Counted from the stretch's first letter, positions 1 through 9,294 are shown. The stretch is 64,000 bases of DNA from Vibrio chagasii (GCF_024347355.1 NZ_AP025466.1:1178001-1242000); one strand, 5' to 3'. Notes: generated by a model not told the origin, from the sequence alone. Translations and numbers: made by a program.

Positions 1-1
1 G

Positions 2-76
2 CACAAAAACAATGAAGTGCCTCGAAATTTATCTTGGGGTATTTCAGGAATTTTCAGTGGGAAACGCGAAAACTAA
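2..76 (+). CDS. possible C-terminal tail of a gene entering from the left
   Basis: Frame 2 is open from the window edge to a TAA at 74-76, giving about 24 codons that end in ISGIFSGKREN. The composition (Trp, Gly, a charged end) looks like a protein tail, but the stretch is too short to assign to a family. No terminator is visible before the next gene. This could equally be chance. Confidence 0.3.
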   Translation, partial: HKNNEVPRNLSWGISGIFSGKREN

Positions 77-293
77 GGGAGGAAAGTGAGAGTTGGATCA
101 AACCACATTTCTTATGGGGAATTTTTTAAATGTAATTGCAGAAAATGGCTTTGGCAAAGTTTAAATGAGCTATTTATTAATTAGCTTTATGAAGCGTCGG
201 AATCATCACATTTCAGTGCAGAATTTCTTAACAAGCGAAATAGCATTTGCTACAGATTACCTGTCCATTACATGGTGCTTTTCGGAGGAAAAC

Positions 294-488
294 ATGTCCA
301 TTAATTCTATCAACCATGATGAAATGACAAACATTGCAAACAAGTGGGATGCTGAAGAAGAAGTATCTTTCAAGCCAGAAAAGAAAATGAAGTCCGCTGA
401 AGCTCGTCGTCGTATCGAGGCGCTAAGAGAAATTAGAGAAAGCGGTTTGAGTCTGGAAGAAGCGAGGGAGCTGGGTCTTATTCACTAA
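294..488 (+). CDS. PA3496-like small protein
   Basis: A 64-residue soluble, highly charged protein. The ATG at 294 is chosen because a GGAGG-type ribosome binding site lies at about 284-289; the frame stays open upstream to 165, but that part has no coding look. The second half (AEARRRIEALREIRESGLSLEEARELG) is a basic-acidic helix pair typical of the short PA3496-type family of Gammaproteobacteria, which has been linked loosely to envelope integrity. There is no signal peptide or membrane segment. Its function is unknown and the family call is from memory of the motif. Confidence 0.6.
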   Translation: MSINSINHDEMTNIANKWDAEEEVSFKPEKKMKSAEARRRIEALREIRESGLSLEEARELGLIH

Positions 489-752
489 TATCCCCGATTG
501 CATTTAATAGGGTGGCTCAGTGCCACCCTTTGATTTATAAGCACTTTATTCATCTCTCTTTCGATTCTCATCTGTAATTTCACCTTCTGGACACAAAGTT
601 CACTCACACAAATTTTCTCAGTGGTCTCTACTTTTCGTTTAAAAGCAGGCTGACGGCATACTCTTGAACTAAGTTGTTTGACAGCAATATGTGACGCCAC
701 TAATTTTAAAGGCAAAGCAAAAATATGCGATGTCGTTGGTAGGGAGAAGGCT

Positions 753-1238
753 ATGTCCAATTCTGTGGCTCAAGCTGAAGAAGTGTTGTTTTATGAACCA
801 GAAGATCCGAACGGATACCTTTCAAATTTTGCTGCTTGCCCGATCAAGGTAGATGGGCAAGTGTGGGCAACCAGTGAGCACTATTATCAGGCAATGAAGT
901 TTTCTTCACCGTCGCTGAGAAACATGATTCTTGAAGCCTGCACACCTGCTGAAGCATTCGCTTTGAGCCGCCAATACGAAGAGCAGGTTCGAGAGGACTG
1001 GTACGATATTCGTGTAGAGGTAATGCGATTCATTGTGACCGAGAAATTCACACAGAACCCGCAGTTTGCTTTGTTTTTAACGAGCACGGGTGATTCGGTG
1101 ATCAAAGAGCACTCTCATAAAGACCATTTTTGGGGAGATGGGGGAGATGGAACCGGTGAGAATCACTTAGGGAAAATTTTGATGGCAGTGCGCCAACAAC
1201 TTCGTAGTCAGCAACTGCATTTGATCACATCACATTAA
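753..1238 (+). CDS. NADAR family protein (YbiA-like)
   Basis: A 161-residue cytoplasmic protein. The ATG at 753 is preceded by AGGGAGAAGG; an open extension back to 678 lacks a ribosome binding site. Family features are the N-terminal FYEPEDPNGYLSNFA segment, the WATSEHYYQAMKF motif at about 37-49 and the C-terminal HFWGDGGDGTGENHLGKILM segment. YbiA-type NADAR proteins are N-glycosidases acting on riboflavin-pathway intermediates, while other NADAR proteins are tied to ADP-ribose and NAD chemistry. It stands alone, closed by a strong hairpin, and has no partner gene suggesting a toxin-antitoxin or defence role. Confidence 0.85.
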   Translation: MSNSVAQAEEVLFYEPEDPNGYLSNFAACPIKVDGQVWATSEHYYQAMKFSSPSLRNMILEACTPAEAFALSRQYEEQVREDWYDIRVEVMRFIVTEKFTQNPQFALFLTSTGDSVIKEHSHKDHFWGDGGDGTGENHLGKILMAVRQQLRSQQLHLITSH

Positions 1239-1248
1239 TTACATATTA

Positions 1249-1296
1249 AAAAGGCCGCTCTGGTTAGCTTGTACGCTAAAAACAGAGCGGCCTTTT
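1249..1296 (+). terminator. rho-independent terminator after the NADAR gene
   Basis: The arms AAAGGCCGCTCTG and CAGAGCGGCCTTTT enclose a loop of about 20 bases and the right arm ends in T4. It lies 10 bases after the stop codon. Confidence 0.8.
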
Positions 1297-1363
1297 GTAT
1301 TTCTGTAGTTCCGGTATCCGAAGTCGCTAGAGTGCGCTAACGAGCCATAGAATGACGTTAGAA

Positions 1364-2122
1364 CTATAAGTAACTTTGGACGATGTCATCAAGCTGTCCA
1401 TCGTCTTTCATTTGGTCTAAACGTTGGTTAATAAAAGTTTCGAGCTTGGGATCCATTTCTGGGTCGAAAGCCAAATGAATTGGGTAGTTACTGATGACTG
1501 AACCGAAGTCCTGCATTTGGTAATCATCGATATTGAGTTTCTGATCGTTTAGGTTGTATTTGATTCGTGATTCCATTTCTACAAATACGGTATCACCAGG
1601 TGCACGTTTAATAACGCGGAATGCGGCTGTATAATCTTTTACTCGGATCTCATTAAGCTTGCCTTGCTTGATGTACGGCTCTAAGTTTGGATATTCAAAT
1701 CCCACGAGCAATACCACTGCCTTGCCATCTAAATCGTCAATGGTATTGAACTCGAACGGTTTCTTACCGCTACTCAGCAATACGTGTTTTACATTGTAAA
1801 TTGGCTCTTCAGACAGGTTTACTGATTGGATGTTCCCCCAGCTAGGGCTGCCGTAGGTAACCCAATTTGGGTTCTCTCTCGCATCTAGCTTGTCAATCAT
1901 TCGATTAAAAGGGTAAGTGTGGTAGTTAATCTCGTACTGGCTATCGTCAAACACGGCTTCAACAATATCAGAAACGATTCCTCTGTGGGATGACCCGTCA
2001 GTTTCGATCTGAAAAGGTTGCGCTTGGCTCGCAATAATGTAGTAGTGAAGAGGCTCGCTTGAGAAAGCATAACTGCTTGAAAACAAACTGACTATGGATG
2101 CAACGATAAGATGTTTTTTCAT
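1364..2122 (-). CDS. periplasmic amino-acid-type substrate-binding protein (SBP family 3)
   Basis: A 252-residue exported protein. A signal peptide of about 21 residues (MKKHLIVASIVSLFSSSYAFS) is followed by a PBPb-like fold: a YYIIA strand, the FNRMIDKL region, the DLDGKAVVLLVGFEYP hinge segment and the C-terminal FINQRLDQMKDDGQLDDIV helix typical of family 3 binding proteins. No permease or ATPase is linked. It is divergent from a hybrid histidine kinase 88 bases away. It could feed an ABC system encoded elsewhere, or deliver a ligand signal to the neighbouring kinase; the second is inference from position only. Confidence 0.75.
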   Translation of the reverse strand: MKKHLIVASIVSLFSSSYAFSSEPLHYYIIASQAQPFQIETDGSSHRGIVSDIVEAVFDDSQYEINYHTYPFNRMIDKLDARENPNWVTYGSPSWGNIQSVNLSEEPIYNVKHVLLSSGKKPFEFNTIDDLDGKAVVLLVGFEYPNLEPYIKQGKLNEIRVKDYTAAFRVIKRAPGDTVFVEMESRIKYNLNDQKLNIDDYQMQDFGSVISNYPIHLAFDPEMDPKLETFINQRLDQMKDDGQLDDIVQSYL

Positions 2123-2210
2123 AACCTTCCCTAGTTATTTGATGAATGACTACTACTATACTAGTTGAGTAATTGTAGTTTACTAAGATAACAACATTGG
2201 TAATTTTTAT

Positions 2211-4601
2211 ATGGTGAAAAAAGGAAAACGCTATATTGGACTCTCTCGACAGTTAATCGGGGCCATCATTGCTATCAGTACCTTATTCACAGTTATAGTG
2301 ACAGGTCTGGGGCTGTATGTGGAGTACCAAAATCGAGTTTCTTTTATCAGTTCTCAGATCGAACAGGTCAAAGCTGGCTACCTTTCTGGTTTAACGTCAA
2401 GCCTTTGGGTTGAAGATCGCGCTCAGTTGTTTGTGCAAGCGGAGGGCATCTCCCGCCTCCCTTCGGTCAGTTATCTTCTTATCGAAAGCCCTGACGAAAA
2501 AATCTTAGAGCTTGGCAGCCCTACGACCGGGCAATCTTATTCTCAGTCATGGGAAATGGTGTATCAAATGGGGGGGAAAGACTTCCCACTTGCCACCCTC
2601 ACGGTGCAGTCCGATTTAAGTATGATCCTCAATGACTTCGAAGAACGAGTGCTGTTGTTACTCGCTTTTGAAGCTGTGAAAATCTTTTTGCTGTCATTGG
2701 TCTCTTTGGCCATTGTTTATCGCTTGGTCGTCAAACGCTTGATGACCATGTCCTCTCAGATAAACGAGCAGCAAGTTGAAGACAATAAACCCCGTTTTTT
2801 AACGCCAACCGACTCTACTTATAAAGATGAAATATCGACGCTGGAAAACAGCTACAACCAATCAATCGAACGCATTCGTCAACAGTATCAAGAGTTGATT
2901 AAAGCCAAAGAGACGGCTGAAGTTGCTAACCGCAACAAGAGTGAATTTTTGGCTAACATGAGCCACGAAATCCGTACTCCCATGAATGGAATTATCGGAC
3001 TTTCGTCTCTGCTTTCAGAAATGGATATGCCGAAAGAGCAAAAAGAGTATGTCAACATGCTCAATACCTCTTCACTTACCCTGCTAGACCTTATCAATGA
3101 CATCTTGGATTATTCGAAAATTGAAGCGGGACGTTTAGAGCTTCAACAAGAGCCGATGAAAATGATGGGCATTGCGGCTGATGTTGAGTCGACGTTCAGA
3201 GTTAAAGCCGAGCAAAAAGGGCTTCGATTCCAACTAGCAATAGATCCTAAGATTCCAACCATGGTGATTGGTGATGGAACGCAGCTCAGACAAGTGCTGA
3301 ATAATTTAGTGGGTAATGCCATTAAATTTACCGAGCGCGGTCATGTGACACTTTCTCTTCGTTTAGAAAAAGTGATTGAGCCTGAGCAGAAATTGAGAGT
3401 TCGATTTGAAGTTGCCGATAGCGGTATTGGTATCGCAGAAGACAAACAAAAATCGGTATTTGATAAGTTTCAGCAGGCTGATGGCAGTACCACTCGTATT
3501 TACGGCGGCACAGGATTGGGTCTGACCATATGCGATAAGATAGTGTCCTTAATGGGCAGTAAGCTTGAGCTAACCAGTATTGAAGGCAAGGGCAGTACCT
3601 TTTACTTTGTGGCTGACTTTGATCCGTGTTTGGAGCTCGACGAGAGTAATATCGATTTCAATAAGGTCTCGGTGTTGCTGGTGGATGATAGCCAACTGAA
3701 CATGCGTATCACATCGACACAGCTACAATCGTTTGGTGTGTCCTCTACATGCTGTGAAACAGCAACCGAAGCGCTAGAGCTCGTTTCAGAGTCTGTCGAA
3801 AACGCTTCGCCTTACGACTTAGTGTTGATTGATAAAGTGATGCCTTCCATCGATGGGTTTCAGCTTGCAAGAAAACTGATAGAGCGCTTTGGCAAAGCCT
3901 GCCCTAAGCTTGTCATGATCTCTGCCGACCCTCGTAAGCAAGACGAAATGCATGCTAAGCAAGTGGGGTTTATTGCCTACATTGCTCGCCCGTATCAAGA
4001 TAATCAGCTTAAATGGACCATCAGTGAGGTGTTGGCGAGAACAGCTGAAACCGAGACCTTTACCTATCCAAATCGAGGTGAGGTGGCGTTTAAGGACAAT
4101 GACCCTCTATCAACCACTAAACCCGCGGTGGTGGCGAAAGAGGGCGTCGAGGCCGAAGAGTCTAAGCCTCAACCTGAAACTGTGTTGTTTAGCGGTAAAG
4201 TACTGGTGGTCGAAGACTCCAGAGTCAACCAACAAGTTGCTAAGATGATGCTCAAGAAGCTTGGTTTTGAAGTGGATATTGCCGACAACGGTAAAGTCGG
4301 AGTCGATAAATTTAAGCACAACGAATATCAGATGATCTTCATGGATTGTCAGATGCCAGTGCTCGATGGCTTTGAAGCGACGAAACAGATTAGAGCACTC
4401 GAAGAAGGGACGTCGAAACATATTCCTATTGTGGCGCTGACAGCCAACGTAGTGCTGAAAGATAAGCACTTATGTTTTGATGTGGGGATGGATGAGTTTC
4501 TACCTAAGCCTGTTAATCAAGGTACACTGAGAGAAGTCGTAGCGAGTTTTTTGTCTGATAAGAACAAGCTTACAGGCGACAGTGAGCAGAAGATTGTTTA
4601 G
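2211..4601 (+). CDS. hybrid sensor histidine kinase with two receiver domains
   Basis: A 796-residue inner-membrane signalling protein. Two membrane spans (about 15-36 and 148-170) enclose a periplasmic or extracytoplasmic sensor of about 110 residues with no recognised fold. A linker and coiled coil (about 200-245) follow, then the HisKA domain with phospho-acceptor His252 ([11 protein letters not shown]), the HATPase domain ([26 protein letters not shown]), a first REC domain with Asp541 ([11 protein letters not shown]) and a second REC domain with Asp712 ([10 protein letters not shown]). There is no Hpt or output domain, so it must pass phosphate to a separate protein. Receiver 1 has a CCET segment and lacks the usual DxxMP spacing drift, but both receivers keep the key acidic pair. 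It is divergent from a binding-protein gene. Confidence 0.92.
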   Translation: MVKKGKRYIGLSRQLIGAIIAISTLFTVIVTGLGLYVEYQNRVSFISSQIEQVKAGYLSGLTSSLWVEDRAQLFVQAEGISRLPSVSYLLIESPDEKILELGSPTTGQSYSQSWEMVYQMGGKDFPLATLTVQSDLSMILNDFEERVLLLLAFEAVKIFLLSLVSLAIVYRLVVKRLMTMSSQINEQQVEDNKPRFLTPTDSTYKDEISTLENSYNQSIERIRQQYQELIKAKETAEVANRNKSEFLANMSHEIRTPMNGIIGLSSLLSEMDMPKEQKEYVNMLNTSSLTLLDLINDILDYSKIEAGRLELQQEPMKMMGIAADVESTFRVKAEQKGLRFQLAIDPKIPTMVIGDGTQLRQVLNNLVGNAIKFTERGHVTLSLRLEKVIEPEQKLRVRFEVADSGIGIAEDKQKSVFDKFQQADGSTTRIYGGTGLGLTICDKIVSLMGSKLELTSIEGKGSTFYFVADFDPCLELDESNIDFNKVSVLLVDDSQLNMRITSTQLQSFGVSSTCCETATEALELVSESVENASPYDLVLIDKVMPSIDGFQLARKLIERFGKACPKLVMISADPRKQDEMHAKQVGFIAYIARPYQDNQLKWTISEVLARTAETETFTYPNRGEVAFKDNDPLSTTKPAVVAKEGVEAEESKPQPETVLFSGKVLVVEDSRVNQQVAKMMLKKLGFEVDIADNGKVGVDKFKHNEYQMIFMDCQMPVLDGFEATKQIRALEEGTSKHIPIVALTANVVLKDKHLCFDVGMDEFLPKPVNQGTLREVVASFLSDKNKLTGDSEQKIV

Positions 4602-4635
4602 TCCGCGCGCCATTAAATCTCATCGTTAAAACCCA

Positions 4636-4665
4636 AAACTCCGACTTAATCCGTCGGAGTTTTTG
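4636..4665 (+). terminator. terminator after the hybrid kinase
   Basis: The stem AAAACTCCGAC / GTCGGAGTTTTT has a seven-base loop and a T run. The A run on the other side means it could also serve the leftward gene at 4700-5428. Confidence 0.85.
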
Positions 4666-4699
4666 TATATGTGACTTTACTCTCTAAAAAGATACGGCA

Positions 4700-5428
4700 C
4701 TAGCCAATGCTATCAATGTGGATCACTACTGAGTCTGGTCGCCAGTATTCCAGTTCGCAGTCCATCAACTCGCCATCTTGCTTGTAGTTCACACGACAGA
4801 TCTTCAGCACTGGCTGGCCCTCAGCTAAATTCAACGCCTTAGCGACATAGGCTGGGGCTGAAGTGGGAATGACATCAAAGCGCGAACGTTTGGTCTCATA
4901 GCCATACTTCTCTCTATAAATACCTGTCAGCGACATGGTGAGGTTTTCCGACAATATTTTTTCAAACAGGGGCGCTTTCAATACGTTTTCAACGAACAGC
5001 ACCGCTCTGCCATCAATAAAGCGTAATCGCTCAATCACATGTATTGGCGTTATCTGCTCTATCTCTAATGCTTTGGCGTAATCACCTGCCGCCATTTCTG
5101 TACGGGTGCTCAGCAGTCGTGTTTCTGCAATGCGATCTTGTTCGCGAATCATTTGATGAAAGTGAGAGCGAGACAATGGGTTGTAGAGAATACGTTCGGG
5201 TGACACATACCAGCCTCGGCGCTCCTCTCGGTATATCAGACCTTCAGTTTCTAATGACACCAATGCATCTTTAAGCGTGATTCGAGTGGTGGAAAACAGT
5301 TCGCTGAGCTCTCGTTCGGATGGCAGTTTTTGCCCCTCGGTGAAGATACCCGATTGAAGCTGTTCTCTAATGCTCGCCTTAATTCTACCTAGCTGTGTCC
5401 CTGATTGCGCTGTTGCCAATGTTCTCAT
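4700..5428 (-). CDS. GntR family (HutC/UTRA) transcriptional regulator
   Basis: A DNA-binding regulator with an N-terminal winged helix (the IKASIREQLQSG, LPSERELSELF and TTRITLKDAL segments) and a C-terminal UTRA ligand domain (IHVIERLRFIDGRAVLFVEN, DVIPTSAPAYVAKAL, CELEYWRPDSV). The start is uncertain. The ATG at 5428 places the operator-like palindrome at 5432-5443 just upstream; the alternative ATG at 5473 adds 15 residues with no family match and would put the operator inside the gene. Neither has a clear ribosome binding site, so a leaderless message is possible. It is divergent from the uptake operon that it presumably represses, as PhnR- and PhnF-like regulators do. Confidence 0.88.
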   Translation of the reverse strand: MRTLATAQSGTQLGRIKASIREQLQSGIFTEGQKLPSERELSELFSTTRITLKDALVSLETEGLIYREERRGWYVSPERILYNPLSRSHFHQMIREQDRIAETRLLSTRTEMAAGDYAKALEIEQITPIHVIERLRFIDGRAVLFVENVLKAPLFEKILSENLTMSLTGIYREKYGYETKRSRFDVIPTSAPAYVAKALNLAEGQPVLKICRVNYKQDGELMDCELEYWRPDSVVIHIDSIG

Positions 5429-5431
5429 TAC

Positions 5432-5443
5432 TGATCTAGTCCA
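5432..5443. promoter_or_regulatory. UTRA-type operator, copy 1
   Basis: TGATCTAGTCCA is an imperfect palindrome around CTAG, like HutC-subfamily operators of the form TGGTCTAGACCA. It sits inside a 16-base block (TTACTGAYCTAGTCCA) repeated at 5610-5625. It lies directly before the regulator start at 5428, which suggests autorepression. Confidence 0.65.
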
Positions 5444-5489
5444 TAAGTTCGTGTGCTCAATAAGGTAAACCATGGAGTTAACAGGAATG

Positions 5490-5515
5490 TGACAGTAAAC
5501 AAAGGCTTACTGTCA
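5490..5515. repeat. inverted repeat in the divergent control region
   Basis: TGACAGTAA, eight bases, TTACTGTCA: the arms are perfect 9-mers. Each arm contains a PhoB-like CTGTCA half-site. Read leftward it gives CTGTCAC-N4-CTGTTAA, so the region may bind PhoB in both directions. Confidence 0.5.
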
Positions 5516-5582
5516 TATGAGTGAAATATAACTGCCACGAAAATGCACCCTAACTGTCAAATAAGTTGCGCGAAAGCGTCAT
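5510..5582 (+). promoter_or_regulatory. candidate Pho box array before the uptake operon
   Basis: Half-sites fall exactly every 11 bases: CTGTCAT (5510), GTGAAAT (5521), CTGCCAC (5532), AATGCAC (5543), CTGTCAA (5554), GTTGCGC (5565) and GCGTCAT (5576). The Pho box consensus is two CTGTCAT copies 11 bases apart. The matches at 5510, 5532, 5554 and 5576 are good and the ones between are weak. A possible -10 (TAGCAT, 5593-5598) begins about ten bases after the last site, as in PhoB-activated promoters. Confidence 0.55.
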
Positions 5583-5613
5583 ATTCTGGCGATAGCATAC
5601 AAAACGAACTTAC

Positions 5614-5625
5614 TGACCTAGTCCA
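5614..5625. promoter_or_regulatory. UTRA-type operator, copy 2
   Basis: TGACCTAGTCCA differs from copy 1 by one base and lies between the presumed transcription start (about 5605) and the start codon at 5640. A repressor bound here would block elongation. CGAACTTA precedes both copies when each is read in the direction of its own gene. Confidence 0.65.
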
Positions 5626-5639
5626 GAGGGATAGAGACA

Positions 5640-6722
5640 ATGAAAACTTTGCTTAGCCGTTCAACTGTATCGCCAGCCAAAATGATTGGCGCAACGCTAA
5701 TAACGGCAACACTTTCAATGCCAGCGATGGCGAAAGATGCTGATCTTGAGTCACTGATTGAAGCCGCTCAAAAAGAGGGTGCGGTTTACAGTGTGGGCAT
5801 GCCAGACAGTTGGGCAAACTGGAAAGGCACATGGGCTGATCTGAAAGCGAACTACGGTTTGAAGCATCAGGATACAGACATGAGCTCAGCACAAGAGATC
5901 TCGAAATTTGAAGCAGAGAAAAGAAATGCAACCGCAGATATCGGTGACGTTGGCTTCGCCTTTGCACGTGTTGCGGTGAAGAAAGACGTGACTCAGCCAT
6001 ACAAGCCAAGTACTTGGAATGATATTCCGGATTGGGCGAAAGACAAAGATGGTCACTGGGCTCTGGCTTATACGGGCACTATCTCATTTATCTCAAACAA
6101 CAATCTTGTTAAAGACGCACCAAAATCTTGGAGTGACCTACTAGAAGGCGATTACAAAGTCACTGTTGGTGACGTAGGTGTCGCAGCACAAGCTAACAAC
6201 GCGATTCTAGCGGCAGCATTTGCGAATGGCGGTGACGAGTCGAACCTAAAACCGGCGATTAAGTTCTTTGGTGAACTAGCGAAGCAAGGCCGCCTATCTT
6301 ACACCGACCCAAGCATTGCGAACCTTGAAAAAGGTGAAGTGGAAGTCGCGATCATGTGGGATTTCAACGCACTGAACTACCGCGACAAGATTGACCGTGA
6401 GCGCTTCACTGTAAATATTCCACAAGATGGTTCAGTGATCTCTGGTTACACCACCATCATCAACAAATATGCGAAGAACCCGAATGCCGCGAAGCTGGCT
6501 CGTGAATACATCTTCAGTGACCAAGGCCAGATCAACCTAGCTGAAGGTTACGCGCGCCCAATCCGTAGCAACGTGACGCTTCCTCAATCAGTACAAGACA
6601 AGCTGATCTCGAACGAGCAATACAGCAACGTTCATCCAGTCACTGACTTCTCAGCATGGGAAAAATCAGCACGTCGCCTGCCGCGCCAATGGCAAGAAAG
6701 CGTCTTGATTCATCAGCAGTAA
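5640..6722 (+). CDS. ABC transporter substrate-binding protein (organophosphate/phosphonate type)
   Basis: A 360-residue periplasmic binding protein with a signal peptide of about 32 residues ending AMA-KD. The body (DLESLIEAAQKEGAVYSVG, the ISFISNNN strand, PKSWSDLL, EVAIMWDFNALNY) is of the AfuA/PhnS/PotD-like class that binds small anions through a Venus-flytrap cleft. It is the first gene of the operon with a GAGGG-type ribosome binding site. Gene order resembles phnSTUV 2-aminoethylphosphonate systems, but the extra hydrolases leave the ligand open: a phosphonate, a phosphodiester or a phosphomonoester. The substrate is inferred, not read from the sequence. Confidence 0.82.
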   Translation: MKTLLSRSTVSPAKMIGATLITATLSMPAMAKDADLESLIEAAQKEGAVYSVGMPDSWANWKGTWADLKANYGLKHQDTDMSSAQEISKFEAEKRNATADIGDVGFAFARVAVKKDVTQPYKPSTWNDIPDWAKDKDGHWALAYTGTISFISNNNLVKDAPKSWSDLLEGDYKVTVGDVGVAAQANNAILAAAFANGGDESNLKPAIKFFGELAKQGRLSYTDPSIANLEKGEVEVAIMWDFNALNYRDKIDRERFTVNIPQDGSVISGYTTIINKYAKNPNAAKLAREYIFSDQGQINLAEGYARPIRSNVTLPQSVQDKLISNEQYSNVHPVTDFSAWEKSARRLPRQWQESVLIHQQ

Positions 6723-6755
6723 TCCATATTCAAAACAAGCAACAGAGAATAGACC

Positions 6756-7619
6756 ATGAGCAATAAGGTTATCCTTGTTGTTCTAGATGGACTGAATTAT
6801 CAGGTAGCCCGTGATTGCATGGGCTACCTGAACGGTCTTCTAGAACTGAGCGATCTTCAGGAAAAACAAGGCGACTCGCTAAATGTGAGCACGCCAAAAC
6901 ACAAGCTTCGCGCCACACTTTACCCAATGCAGTGTGAGCTGCCGTCCATGTCACGTCCACTGTATGAATGCATCTTAACCGGAGTTCGCCCCGTTGAGAG
7001 TGGCATCGTTAACAACCAAATTGTGCGTTTATCGAATCACGAATCGATTTTTAGCTTGGCCAAGTCACAGGGCAAAGTAACAGCTGCCGCGGCGTATCAC
7101 TGGGTGAGTGAGCTGTATAACCGAGCGCCATTTGATGCGGTGCGTGATCGCTTTACCAACGACGAAACCATGAACATTCAACATGGCTGTTTCTACCACT
7201 GGGACCACTACCCAGATGAAGCCTTGTTCTTGGATGCTGAGCATTTGCGTGTCACCCATCAGCCGGACTTCTTGCTGATTCACCCAATGAACATTGACGA
7301 CATGGGCCACAAGCACGGGTTGGACTCTCGCCAATATCGCAATAGTGCACGTGGCGCGGATATTTACCTATCGAACTACCTTGAGAAATGGGTTGACGAT
7401 GGTTATCAGGTGATCATCACCAGTGACCACGGCATGAATAATGACTTATCACACGGTGGCATTCTGCCTGAAGAACGTGAAGTGCCATTCTTTGTGATTG
7501 GCGATAAGTTCACACACCAAGCCTGTTCAGTGAAACAGACTGATATTTGCGGCAGTGTGTGTCAGCTACTCAACCTTGAACACGATAAATCTTACACTCA
7601 GGAATTGTTGGCCCTATGA
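6756..7619 (+). CDS. alkaline phosphatase superfamily hydrolase (NPP/phosphodiesterase-like)
   Basis: A 287-residue enzyme without a signal peptide, so it acts in the cytoplasm on an imported compound. Metal ligands of the superfamily are visible: Asp11 (VVLDG), Asp181/Asp182 and His185 (DDMGHKHG), Asp224-His225 (SDHG) and His233 (SHGG). The nucleophile position, usually Thr in nucleotide pyrophosphatase/phosphodiesterases and phosphonoacetate hydrolase, aligns with Ser66 (PSMSRP before ILTG). It is shorter than PhnA-type enzymes (about 400 residues). It overlaps the next permease gene by four bases (ATGA), so the two are co-translated. It likely cleaves a phosphodiester or C-P/ester bond of the transported substrate. 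Confidence 0.8.
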   Translation: MSNKVILVVLDGLNYQVARDCMGYLNGLLELSDLQEKQGDSLNVSTPKHKLRATLYPMQCELPSMSRPLYECILTGVRPVESGIVNNQIVRLSNHESIFSLAKSQGKVTAAAAYHWVSELYNRAPFDAVRDRFTNDETMNIQHGCFYHWDHYPDEALFLDAEHLRVTHQPDFLLIHPMNIDDMGHKHGLDSRQYRNSARGADIYLSNYLEKWVDDGYQVIITSDHGMNNDLSHGGILPEEREVPFFVIGDKFTHQACSVKQTDICGSVCQLLNLEHDKSYTQELLAL

Positions 7620-8509
7620 GCAGTTCTGTAATCACGCAGAGCGATGGCTCTGCCCTTAAACCTCAAACCAAATCTTGGTTCAAACGCTTCAAGCCCGCTT
7701 TGTGGCTTGCGCCTTTCGCCCTGTTTTTCTATCTGTTCCAGCTAGCACCTATGGTCTGGGTGCTGATCAACAGCTTCTTCTACGACGATGAGCTTTCTCT
7801 CGAAAACTACTCTGAAATATTCGATTCTGCCTTCATGATGCAGGCCTTCGGCAACAGTTCATGGTTGTCGATTTGGTCGAGTATTGTCGGCTTGGCGATT
7901 GCGACTCTGCTCGTTTCTTCATTGCGCCGCGTTGATTCTAAAATCCGCGATGCGGTGATTGCTTTCACCAATATGAGCAGCAACTTCTCTGGGGTGCCTC
8001 TGTCGTTCGCCTTCATCATCATCTTAGGCACCAATGGTGCAATCACCTTATTGCTCAAGCAGTACGGATTGCTGGGTGACTTCGACTTGTACGGCAAGTG
8101 GGGCTTGCTGGCGATTTACATCTACTTCCAGATTCCACTGGCGGTGTTGTTGCTGTATCCAGCGTTTGATGCCCTTAGTGACGACTGGCAAGCGGCCTCA
8201 GCGTTGCTTGGTGCGAAAACCTGGCAATACTGGACCAAAGTTGCGCTTCCTGTGCTGTCTCCGGCCTTATTTGGCACCTTCATCATCTTGATTGCTAATG
8301 CGATTGGCGCGTATGCAAGCGTGTATGCGTTGACCTCGGGTAACTACAACGTGATTACGATTCGTATAGCGAGCTTGGTATCGGGCGATTTGTTCCTAGA
8401 ACCTAATCTAGCTGCGGCGATCTCCGTGATTCTGATGGCGATGCTGGCCTTCATCACAGTGATTAACCAATGGCTGATCAGCAAAAGCTACGCAGGGAAG
8501 AGAAAGTAA
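7616..8509 (+). CDS. ABC transporter permease, first subunit
   Basis: A 297-residue inner-membrane protein with a cytoplasmic N-terminus and six membrane spans. The coupling loop (ASALLGAKTWQYWTKVALPVLSP, about 197-219) matches the EAA motif of the binding-protein-dependent permease family (PotB/PhnU type). It overlaps both neighbours by a few bases, a sign of tight co-translation. It pairs with the permease at 8509-9294. Confidence 0.88.
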   Translation: MSSSVITQSDGSALKPQTKSWFKRFKPALWLAPFALFFYLFQLAPMVWVLINSFFYDDELSLENYSEIFDSAFMMQAFGNSSWLSIWSSIVGLAIATLLVSSLRRVDSKIRDAVIAFTNMSSNFSGVPLSFAFIIILGTNGAITLLLKQYGLLGDFDLYGKWGLLAIYIYFQIPLAVLLLYPAFDALSDDWQAASALLGAKTWQYWTKVALPVLSPALFGTFIILIANAIGAYASVYALTSGNYNVITIRIASLVSGDLFLEPNLAAAISVILMAMLAFITVINQWLISKSYAGKRK

Positions 8510-9294
8510 TGAATACTGTAAATACTCACTTTCATAAAACGGTTGTCTATTCGATCGTTGGTATCATGATGATCCCGATCTTAGCGACCTTCATCTACTC
8601 GATCTCTTCACGTTGGGGCGCCACGATCTTGCCTGATGGCTTTACTTTGGATTGGTACATCAACCTGCTGACGGATCCTCGCTTCTTACAAGCCTTTGGC
8701 CGTTCACTGTTTATCTGTGTAGCGGCGTTGTCACTGAGTGTGGTGTTGATTCTGCCTGCGATTTTCGTGGTGTTTTACTATTTCCCGAAACTCGACAAGG
8801 TCATGAATATCATGATCTTATTACCGTTCGCGGTGCCATCAGTGGTGTCGTCGGTGGGTTTGCTTCAGCTGTATGCCGATAGCGAAATCTCACTGATAGG
8901 CACACCATGGATTCTGATTGGTACTTACTTCACCATCGCGCTGCCATTTATGTATCGCGCGATTGCCAACAGCTTTGAAGCGATCAATCTGCACGACTTG
9001 ATGGACGCGGCTCACCTGCTCGGCGCAAGCACCACCAAGGCATTCTTGCTGATTATTCTGCCAAACCTTAAGAAAGGCTTAATGGCATCGCTGTTCTTGT
9101 CGTTCTCGTTCCTACTTGGCGAGTTCGTGTTTGCCAACATCTTGGTTGGTACACGTTACGAGACACTGCAAATCTACCTATACAACATGCGTCAAACCAG
9201 CGGTCACTTCACGTCAGCCCTTGTGATGACGTACTTCCTGTTTATTTTCTTACTGACTTGGTTGGCAAGTCGTTTCAGCCAAGGAACCAAATAA
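8509..9294 (+). CDS. ABC transporter permease, second subunit
   Basis: A 261-residue inner-membrane protein with six spans. The EAA loop reads AAHLLGASTTKAFLLIILP. The ATG at 8509 is chosen because it overlaps the preceding stop (TAATG) and follows GAGAAAG; the frame is open 13 codons earlier, but that would intrude into the upstream gene. It is PotC/PhnV-like and completes the membrane channel. Confidence 0.88.
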   Translation: MNTVNTHFHKTVVYSIVGIMMIPILATFIYSISSRWGATILPDGFTLDWYINLLTDPRFLQAFGRSLFICVAALSLSVVLILPAIFVVFYYFPKLDKVMNIMILLPFAVPSVVSSVGLLQLYADSEISLIGTPWILIGTYFTIALPFMYRAIANSFEAINLHDLMDAAHLLGASTTKAFLLIILPNLKKGLMASLFLSFSFLLGEFVFANILVGTRYETLQIYLYNMRQTSGHFTSALVMTYFLFIFLLTWLASRFSQGTK

